Positions 58,360 through 64,000 of a stretch of 64,000 bases of DNA are shown one piece after another. A program made the position numbers and the translations under genes. The number at the start of each line of letters is the position of its first letter. Positions within the stretch are counted from its first letter, which is position 1. The notes beneath the pieces were generated by a model. It was given only the letters and a program-made list of their open reading frames with translations, made no database searches and was not told the DNA's origin. The stretch is from Advenella sp. FME57 (lineage in GTDB: Bacteria > Pseudomonadota > Gammaproteobacteria > Burkholderiales > Burkholderiaceae_B): positions 40,477 to 104,476 of the forward strand of contig NZ_JABUXU010000018.1 of NCBI RefSeq assembly GCF_014897675.1. The letters are read 5' to 3'.

Positions 58360-58866
58360 TTACCGTTGTTGTGAAAGCGCTGAACGGCTCAGGCTCTCCA
58401 GGGAAGCGACGGTTGCGATGCACGCCTGCGCCGCTTCCTTGCCTTTGATCCGGAAATGCTCGAAGAAAAATCGATGCTGATCTTCGCCTTCAAACAATTC
58501 ACGTGGTGTGAGCACGCAAGACAATACCGGTACGCGCGTTTCCAGTTGAACTTGCATCAGTCCTGAAATGACAGCCTGGGCCACAAACTCATGGCGATAG
58601 ACGCCACCGTTGACCACCAGCCCGGCAGCAACCACTGCGGCGTAGCGGCCACTTTCAGCCAGCAGCCTGGCATGCAGCGGAATTTCAAAGGCGCCGGGGA
58701 CACTGACGATGTCGACGCAGGATGCATCCTGGCCAAGGCACGACACTTCTTCCAGAAATGACAGCCTTGCCTGCTCCACGATATCGCCGTGCCAACCGGC
58801 TTCAATGAAGGCGATACGACGGGATGCGAGCACCGGAAGGGGCTGGTTGATAACTTTTGTGAGCAT
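58360..58866 (-). CDS. ribH: 6,7-dimethyl-8-ribityllumazine synthase (RibH2-like)
   Basis: 168 residues. Joins ribityl-aminouracil and dihydroxybutanone phosphate in riboflavin synthesis. RIAFIEAGWHGDIVEQARLSFLEEV, VPGAFEIPLHARLL, GLVVNGGVYRHEFVAQAVISGLMQVQLE and LTPRELFEGEDQHRFFFEHFRIKGKEAAQAC are lumazine synthase motifs. The sequence resembles the decameric RibH2 type (Brucella), not the common RibH1. ATG 58866 has AGGAG seven bases before it. It is alone, preceded by an FMN riboswitch. Confidence 0.93.
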   Translation of the reverse strand: MLTKVINQPLPVLASRRIAFIEAGWHGDIVEQARLSFLEEVSCLGQDASCVDIVSVPGAFEIPLHARLLAESGRYAAVVAAGLVVNGGVYRHEFVAQAVISGLMQVQLETRVPVLSCVLTPRELFEGEDQHRFFFEHFRIKGKEAAQACIATVASLESLSRSALSQQR

Positions 58867-59040
58867 GGTAAAACTCCTGTTTTTGAACATATAAAAACAG
58901 GGCATGGATAGACAGGAGATGCATGGCGTGCGCATTGCAAGATCTTGGGTTTGCATGCCAAATCATGGACCGGCACAACAGAGCAAACCGGCTGCAACGA
59001 ATGCAAAGCCAGGCACGCTGGCATGGCCAGCGGTATCCCG

Positions 59041-59198
59041 CTCTCTCTTTATCCGGACTATGACCGTCGGCCCTGGAATCACACCAGGTCTGCTGACCTT
59101 GCCGATGCGTGAGGAACTGCTGCACAGGCAAGCGCTCGCGGGCTTAGCGTCTAGTACGCCATTACCGCCGGTGGGGAATTACACCCCGCCCTGAGAAC
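59041..59198 (-). ncRNA. FMN riboswitch (RFN element)
   Basis: On the minus strand the conserved RFN blocks occur in order: TCAGGGCGGGGTG and ATTCCCCACCGGCGGTAA, then AGCCCGCGAGCG, GGTCAGCAGACCTGGTG, ATTCCAGGGCCGACGGT and AGTCCGGATAAAGAGAG. All core contact positions are intact. It lies about 175 bases before ribH and should switch it off when FMN is plentiful. Confidence 0.95.
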
Positions 59199-59550
59199 GT
59201 GCGGCGCTTTGTCGGCAGTGCCGAAGAAAAGTCCGCGCACGAATTGTAGCACCAGGTTTGCGTGTGTGGAGGGCTACGCGGGGAGCGTGTATTAAGAAAT
59301 CCGGGGGGCTATGTACGAAACTCGGGCACCCCTGTATTCACAGAGCCACTCTATAACAATGTCCTAATTTGCCTTGGCGTTCAACAGGGAAGCGCAAACA
59401 TAGGTGGCGATCAGGCGGTCACTGACCTTACCGACGATATGATCCTGGGAGAACACCATTGTTTGCGCTATCGCTGCAACAGCCGATTAAATCAAGAATC
59501 GGCATTAAAATCGAGCGTAATTTACATGTGGCGTTTGAAAAGGACAGTGG
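59199..59550. other. no gene recognised
   Basis: A divergent gap: the promoter of the riboswitch transcript and of the methyltransferase should lie here. No frame with a ribosome site is visible. Confidence 0.4.
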
Positions 59551-60189
59551 ATGAAAGACTATTACGGAGCGCGCGCTAACGAGTACGACAGAATCTATTC
59601 AAAGCCTGAACGACAGGCCGACCTTCGAAAACTGCAAATATGGCTGCCTGCCTTGTTTGCTGACCGGTCCGTTCTGGAGATCGCTTGTGGCACCGGCTAT
59701 TGGACTCAATTTTATGCGCCATTGGCAGAGCGGGTCATGGCGCTCGATGCTGCAAAGGAGACGCTGCACATTGCTGCTGGGCGTATCACCACGAACAATG
59801 TCCAGCTGATGCAGGGGGATGCATATGAACTGCCCGTTTTCGATGCGCCTTTCGATGCCGCTTTTGCCGGGTTTTGGTGGTCACATATTCCACATGAACA
59901 ACTCGCCGGGTTTCTCGCCGGCCTTCATAAGGCGCTGGAGCCAGGCGCCAGGATTGTCTTTCTTGATAATCGTTTTGTGCCCGGTAGCAGCACGCCCATA
60001 GCGAACTGCGACAGTGCTGGCAACACCTATCAACTTCGTACGCTGGATGATGGTTCAATGCATCGGGTACTCAAAAATTTCCCGACTCGTGAACAATTGC
60101 TTGCCGCGGTGTCGCTATATTCGGAGTCTTGCAATTATCTGGAGTGGGAGTATTTCTGGGCGCTTGAGTACACTTTGCATATCCCTTGA
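59551..60189 (+). CDS. class I SAM-dependent methyltransferase
   Basis: 212 residues. Motif I is VLEIACGTGYWTQF (about 42-55), with VMALDAAKETLHIA and MQGDAYELPVFDAPFDAAFAGFWWSHIP, the acceptor-site region. Rossmann methyltransferase of the type 11/25 group. Substrate unknown. Single gene on the plus strand. Confidence 0.88.
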   Translation: MKDYYGARANEYDRIYSKPERQADLRKLQIWLPALFADRSVLEIACGTGYWTQFYAPLAERVMALDAAKETLHIAAGRITTNNVQLMQGDAYELPVFDAPFDAAFAGFWWSHIPHEQLAGFLAGLHKALEPGARIVFLDNRFVPGSSTPIANCDSAGNTYQLRTLDDGSMHRVLKNFPTREQLLAAVSLYSESCNYLEWEYFWALEYTLHIP

Positions 60190-60326
60190 GCAGGCTTGGA
60201 ACACTGGCCGAGTAACGCAAGGATTGGCTTGTCGACCGGGTTGCAAACATACCCGAATAATATATTTTGACAAAGTGAAAGGCCCAATTAGTGTATAAAT
60301 GTAGGGGTCGATTCAAAGGAGCCTTT

Positions 60327-60596
60327 ATGAAACAACTTATCGCCGCCATCCCGCTAGTTGTGCTGGCTGCCTGCCAGACGCCAACACCTGGGCAGGCCCA
60401 GACAGAAGATCAATGCGGTGCCAGTAGCCGTCAAAGCCTGGTTGGAACACAGGAAACGGCTCTGAACAAATCCACCTTACCCAAGGCTACCCGTATCATT
60501 CATCCAGATTCAGCCGTCACTATGGACTATTCGGCACAACGCTTGAATATACATGTGGGTAAGAACGGGAAGATCAGTCGTGTGACTTGCGGCTAG
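60327..60596 (+). CDS. I78-family peptidase inhibitor lipoprotein
   Basis: 89 residues. Signal and lipobox VVLAAC (Cys16), then the I78 core QCGASSRQSLVGTQETAL and TRIIHPDSAVTMDYSAQRLNIHVGKNGKISRVTCG (given by its key residues). I78 inhibitors act on serine peptidases. AAAGGAGCC precedes ATG 60327; the upstream frame is not likely to be used. Confidence 0.85.
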   Translation: MKQLIAAIPLVVLAACQTPTPGQAQTEDQCGASSRQSLVGTQETALNKSTLPKATRIIHPDSAVTMDYSAQRLNIHVGKNGKISRVTCG

Positions 60597-60677
60597 GGGC
60601 TACAGCACGGGCCGGCTATGCTGCTTCATTACGTAGTTCGGCGGGGCAGGGGGTGAGCCTCGCTCAGTAGCAACGGG

Positions 60678-60998
60678 TTATTTTCTTAAATAACTCTTGC
60701 GCCCGGAATCGCTGTAGCAAAACTGCCCGCCTCTGGGGCCGGTGCAATAATTGCCGCTGCGACAACGACACCCGGCGTCTTTTTTGACAGAAGGGCTCAT
60801 ATTGCGATTATTGGAAAATAGCTGTGCGGCGGATGTGTTGCCATGTCCGTGTGATGCCGAGCAATACTTTTTTGGCCCGTTCACAGACCCGTCATTGCAT
60901 ATAAACGTTTTTCCCTGGCAATGGGATATGTCGCCTTTGGCGCCTAAGGATGGATGGTTTCGAGCCAGCGCCGGCGACATGGCCAAATTGGAAAGCAT
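60678..60998 (-). CDS. Cys-rich secreted protein, unknown
   Basis: The mature part is rich in Cys, Gly and Ser (HCQGKTFICNDGSVNGPKKYC, CRCRSGNYCTGPRGGQFCYSDSGR), with eight cysteines that could form disulphides. A short hydrophobic stretch ends in MSPALA, a plausible signal peptidase site. The frame is open back to ATG 61139, but the small gene at 61082-61261 overlaps that part; ATG 60998 is the conservative start. The real start may lie between them, at a non-ATG codon. No family firmly recognised. Confidence 0.55.
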   Translation of the reverse strand: MLSNLAMSPALARNHPSLGAKGDISHCQGKTFICNDGSVNGPKKYCSASHGHGNTSAAQLFSNNRNMSPSVKKDAGCRCRSGNYCTGPRGGQFCYSDSGRKSYLRK

Positions 60999-61081
60999 CA
61001 CAAGTGTGAATACTAGCGCAGCATTTCTAATTGGCGAAGTACGAGAAATCCTACTTCGCTTGCGCGCGCTTTCTGCACCCG

Positions 61082-61261
61082 TCAAACGTACTTTCTGCCC
61101 CGTGCGGCATGATCTTCGCGCTGGCGCTCCAGGTACCATTTGCGCGATGCCAAGTCTGTGACATTAGTGTCCAGCCACCTGCGCAGCTCCGCCTCCTCGC
61201 GTTGAAAGTCGCTCTCTAAGGTTTTTAGATAATGTATATTTTGTTGACTTAAATCGTCCAT
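61082..61261 (-). CDS. very small helical protein
   Basis: 59 residues: MDDLSQQNIHYLKTLESDF, then REEAELRRWLDTNV and RKWYLERQREDHAARGR, all helical and charged. AAGGAGG lies five bases before the ATG, the strongest ribosome site in the neighbourhood. Probably a real, overlooked gene; function unknown. It would be the first gene of a pair with the Cys-rich protein. Confidence 0.6.
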   Translation of the reverse strand: MDDLSQQNIHYLKTLESDFQREEAELRRWLDTNVTDLASRKWYLERQREDHAARGRKYV

Positions 61262-61773
61262 CCTGGCCTCCTTGTGGGCGGTTCACGGTACAGCATCAAG
61301 GCGCAAGGAACCCTTGCGTAAATTTCCTTTTGTGAATATAACATTTATCTAACAAAATACATATTCGGTTACCTAAGGTCGTAATTTTTCAACTAATCGT
61401 AGTGCGCCAGCCTGACTGCATAATACAAATGAAATGCCGGCAGCAACGCCAAATTTGAGCAGACAGTATCAAATATTAATACAATTTATTACAATATTTC
61501 TTTTCGGCAAAGAGGATTCAGCCGCCGCCGCTGGCATATGCATCACAATGATGGAGGCGTTCATAGCCGTCATCGCACATGCAATATGGATATTTTGTTT
61601 TCCGACAGATTCCGCTTGGAAAGGCAATGCTTGCCAGCAAGCGGTCCTCTCCTGCTAGTGATTACCCAGGTTGCCATTTGCATAGTCTGGCACTTTTTTA
61701 AGTTTCTTCCCAAACCGGTTACGGCGGGGCGAATCAGGTTATTCTGGATGTCAATAATAAGGAAGAAATACTC
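61262..61773. other. no gene recognised
   Basis: About 500 bases, AT-rich around 61310-61400, which should contain promoters of the genes on both sides. Frames of about 75-80 codons on the plus strand lack ribosome sites. Confidence 0.4.
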
Positions 61774-62313
61774 ATGAAGATCATTTTTTATATTGCCAGC
61801 GTTGCTGCATTGTCAGGATGTGCAAGCTCGGATCCCGCACTGCCGACTCAAGCGAATGTGGACTTGAATAAATACATGGGGACGTGGTATGAACAGGCAC
61901 GGTTACCGAACCGCTTTCAGCGAGACTGCGTAAGCGATGTACGTGCTGATTACACGTTGCTGCCGGGCAATACAATCAAAGTGGTTAACCAGTGCAAACA
62001 AAAAGATGGCAGCGTGAAAACAGCACAGGCAGAAGGGCGACTTGCTGCCAATGCAACGGCCCCAGATTTTTCAAAATTGCAGGTGCGATTTGCGCCCAAG
62101 TGGACGTCGTGGCTTCCAATGGTGTGGGGCGACTACTGGATAATGAAAATTCATGGGGATTATAAATATTCACTGGTGGGCACGCCCAATCGTCAGTTTT
62201 TGTGGGTTCTTTCCCGGGAAAAGCAGGCAGATGAGCGTGTTGTCAACGAGCTGCTTGCGTATGCTGCGAACCATGGCTTTGCTGTTCAGGATATCACCAG
62301 AACATCCCAGTAA
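61774..62313 (+). CDS. lipocalin-family outer-membrane lipoprotein (Blc-like)
   Basis: 179 residues. Lipobox AALSGC (Cys16), then the lipocalin motif LNKYMGTWYEQARLPNRFQ and a beta-barrel with YKYSLVGTPNRQFLWVLSREKQ. Blc-type lipocalins bind fatty acids or lysophospholipids and are induced by envelope stress. GGAAGAAATACTC precedes the ATG. Confidence 0.92.
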   Translation: MKIIFYIASVAALSGCASSDPALPTQANVDLNKYMGTWYEQARLPNRFQRDCVSDVRADYTLLPGNTIKVVNQCKQKDGSVKTAQAEGRLAANATAPDFSKLQVRFAPKWTSWLPMVWGDYWIMKIHGDYKYSLVGTPNRQFLWVLSREKQADERVVNELLAYAANHGFAVQDITRTSQ

Positions 62314-62472
62314 TTGATTAAGGCGATCCGCAAATATCCTGAACCCCGGCTTGCCAGCAAGCAGGCAAGGTGTTGCCTGACCTCAACGCGTTGATTTCGG
62401 TGCCAAATTGCATTCAACATAAAAGAGATACCGGCGCCGCAACGTCCTTTATAGGCGCAGCCGATTTTCGCG

Positions 62473-62512
62473 TTTCATGTTTTCATGTTTTCGTGATTTC
62501 GTGATTTCGTGC
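62473..62512 (+). repeat. octanucleotide tandem repeat
   Basis: Five tandem copies of an 8-base unit: TTTCATGT twice, TTTCGTGA twice and TTTCGTGC once. It ends at the edge of the -35 region of an extended -10 promoter (TGCTATAAA, 62531-62539) for the next gene. Confidence 0.8.
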
Positions 62513-62572
62513 GCCCGCTCTCGGTGAGCCTGCTATAAAATGGTTTTTTTTGATTCTGCAGGAGTGCGCCCA

Positions 62573-62809
62573 ATGCCTATCAACCGTCTTTGTCGACTTA
62601 GCCTAATGATGTGCTTGGCCGTGTTTGTTTCGGGGTGTTCAGGAGGCGGTGGTATCGGTTCTGCCTTAGGTGGCGAGTGCGCCTGGTATCGTGGTAGTTG
62701 TTCCTATGAAGGGCCCTATGATGCCGATGAGAAAGACTACGCCGAAGAGGAAGCGGCAAGACTGAATAGAGCCCAGTCTTCGCAGCTGGGCGGCGGCTGG
62801 TTCTGGTAA
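62573..62809 (+). CDS. small lipoprotein
   Basis: 78 residues. Signal with lipobox VFVSGC, followed by a glycine-rich stretch and an acidic segment (YDADEKDYAEEEAARLNRAQSS) and a Trp-rich end. AGGAG lies eight bases before ATG 62573. Function unknown; probably in the cell envelope. Confidence 0.7.
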   Translation: MPINRLCRLSLMMCLAVFVSGCSGGGGIGSALGGECAWYRGSCSYEGPYDADEKDYAEEEAARLNRAQSSQLGGGWFW

Positions 62810-63096
62810 GTAGTTGCTAGTCAGGTTTTTCTCACCATCATCCGGCGCTTACGCGGCGTGTTGGTAACAACGGCATTGCCGCAGGGGCAGATGCTGCGTG
62901 GGCCTTCATAACAAATGTAATGCCTTACTGAAAATAGTCCTTCATGTTGCGTGATCCGTTTACATTCTGTCGATAGCCGTTCTCCCTGTCGTAGAAATCG
63001 AGAATTTCATTTCGGCCTAGGCCTTCCAAGGCCAGGCAAAAATGGTTGTGATTACCGTTACAAATACCCGCGGGGGCAGTGTCTCGTTCGGCAAAA
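62810..63096. other. no gene recognised
   Basis: I see no convincing gene here. An 80-codon frame on the minus strand (62925-63167) runs through the aqpZ terminator and has no ribosome site. Confidence 0.5.
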
Positions 63097-63125
63097 CCAA
63101 CAAGACCCGCCGTAGCGGGTCTTGT
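63097..63125 (-). terminator. terminator after aqpZ
   Basis: Perfect 11-bp stem ACAAGACCCGC (63100-63110) / GCGGGTCTTGT (63115-63125), followed on the minus strand by TGGTTTTG. It lies about 55 bases after the aqpZ stop. Confidence 0.75.
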
Positions 63126-63177
63126 CGTTAGAGCCTGGGACGTTTCTGGATCTCGTGGACTACCCAACTAGTATTTA

Positions 63178-63873
63178 CTATTCATCCTTGGACAGAAGGC
63201 AACGGTAGATCAGGCCGCCGGCAATGGCGCCAACAATTGGCACAAGCCAGAAGACCCACAGTTGTGATAGCGCCCAATCTCCCTGGAAGACGGCAACGCC
63301 AGTGCTTCGAGCCGGATTTACAGACGTGTTGGTTACCGGGATGCTGATCAGGTGAATTAGTGTCAGCGCCAGGCCGATGGCAAGCGGAGCAAATCCTGCC
63401 GGTGCACGCTTGTCGGTGGCGCCATGAATAATAATCAGAAAGAACGCCGTCAGTACGAATTCGGCAATGATTGCCGCCGTTAGTGAGTAGCCCCCCGGGG
63501 AATGCTCGCCATAGCCATTGGAAGCAAATCCACTTGCAGACACATCAAATCCTGCTTTGCCGCTGGCGATCAGATACAGCACGCCGCCGGCAATAATGCC
63601 GCCTATCACTTGAGAAATAATGTATGGCACCACAGTGCTGAAGGGGATGCGTCCGCCAGCGAAGAGGCCCAGCGTAACGGCTGGATTAAAGTGACCGCCA
63701 GAAATATGGCCTACTGCGTAGGCCATTGTGAGTACCGTCAAACCGAAAGCCAGCGCTACGCCGGCAAATCCTATCCCCAATTCCGGAAAACCTGCAGCAA
63801 GCACCGCGCTGCCGCAACCGCCGAAGACCAGCCAGAATGTTCCAAATGCTTCTGCACTACATTGCTTAATCAT
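63178..63873 (-). CDS. aqpZ: aquaporin Z
   Basis: 231-residue water channel with six transmembrane segments and both NPA boxes: [14 protein letters not shown] and [14 protein letters not shown]. The selectivity filter residues suggest AqpZ (water) not GlpF. AAAGGAAAGAGAA precedes ATG 63873. May take part in osmotic response with the ectoine genes, though it is not linked to them. Confidence 0.95.
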   Translation of the reverse strand: MIKQCSAEAFGTFWLVFGGCGSAVLAAGFPELGIGFAGVALAFGLTVLTMAYAVGHISGGHFNPAVTLGLFAGGRIPFSTVVPYIISQVIGGIIAGGVLYLIASGKAGFDVSASGFASNGYGEHSPGGYSLTAAIIAEFVLTAFFLIIIHGATDKRAPAGFAPLAIGLALTLIHLISIPVTNTSVNPARSTGVAVFQGDWALSQLWVFWLVPIVGAIAGGLIYRCLLSKDE

Positions 63874-63993
63874 TTCTCTTTCCTTTGTTGTATGGGTTGT
63901 GAGCAAATTATGCGATCAATTGGCTAACCAGTGAATCGGCCAGGGTTTACTAGACACTTTTAAGCCTCATAATACTCACAGATGGAGATTATT

Positions 63994-64000
63994 ATGAGCA
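63994..64000 (+). CDS. start of a gene cut by the window end
   Basis: ATGAGCA at the window edge, preceded by GGAGATTATT, looks like the first codons of a plus-strand gene divergent from aqpZ. Nothing can be said about its product. Confidence 0.35.

Noticed and set aside
61434..61777. Two overlapping plus-strand frames of 74-79 codons
   Set aside because: No ribosome sites and no recognisable product.
62925..63167. 80-codon minus-strand frame
   Set aside because: Runs through the aqpZ terminator and has no ribosome site.

Overview
The window looks like a chromosomal segment of a betaproteobacterium of the order Burkholderiales, most likely family Alcaligenaceae. An Advenella-like organism is my best guess, but the genus is an inference. 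The reasons are the gene order (ndk-rlmN-rodZ-ispG-hisS-yfgM-bamB-der-hisC-hfq-hflX-hflK-hflC-hisZ-purA and rpsU-dnaG-rpoD), an RpoD with a long Lys/Ala-rich N-terminal extension, and Bug-type solute-binding proteins.

Layout. (1) 1-4.2 kb: ectoine and 5-hydroxyectoine cluster ectR-ectABCD with a MarR-type regulator; a sigma70-like promoter overlaps a candidate operator, and a terminator follows ectD. (2) 4.4-5.3 kb: a small gene overlapping a zeta-toxin-like P-loop gene. (3) 5.4-9.8 kb: a minus-strand catabolic-looking operon (Bug/TctC binding protein, self-sufficient CYP116B-type P450, IclR regulator) with a repeated TGCGTA half-site at its promoter, then a relic of a NorR-like regulator. 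(4) 10.5-35.8 kb: mostly housekeeping genes (aldo/keto reductase, valS, cell-envelope, histidine, isoprenoid, RNA-chaperone and purine genes, and the macromolecular synthesis operon).

(5) 36.0-53.5 kb: tandem islands at a CAT-anticodon tRNA. The 3' end of the tRNA is repeated exactly at 45084-45131 and in decayed form at 53465-53511. The first island, about 9 kb, carries integrase, AlpA-like excisionase, primase-helicase, a DUF5681-type protein and several small unknown genes, plus a divergent block with a putative defence nuclease. This is the architecture of a Gram-negative phage-inducible chromosomal island or P4-like satellite. The second island is older and mixed: a broken integrase, a small zinc-ribbon gene, a Hint-domain surface protein, a VOC protein, a hicAB pair, and a TetR-controlled two-oxidoreductase operon.

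(6) 53.5-64 kb: a flexible but apparently chromosomal stretch with small stress and envelope genes (YCII, GFA, GNAT, GST, lipocalin, I78 inhibitor, lipoproteins), an FMN riboswitch in front of a stand-alone ribH, a methyltransferase, and aqpZ. Two genes here and in the islands (58 and 59 codons) and a 57-codon gene are very short and were found by reading the sequence directly. The strongest candidate for something undescribed is the satellite-like island at 36.0-45.1 kb: its nuclease, its unknown operon and its large hairpins.
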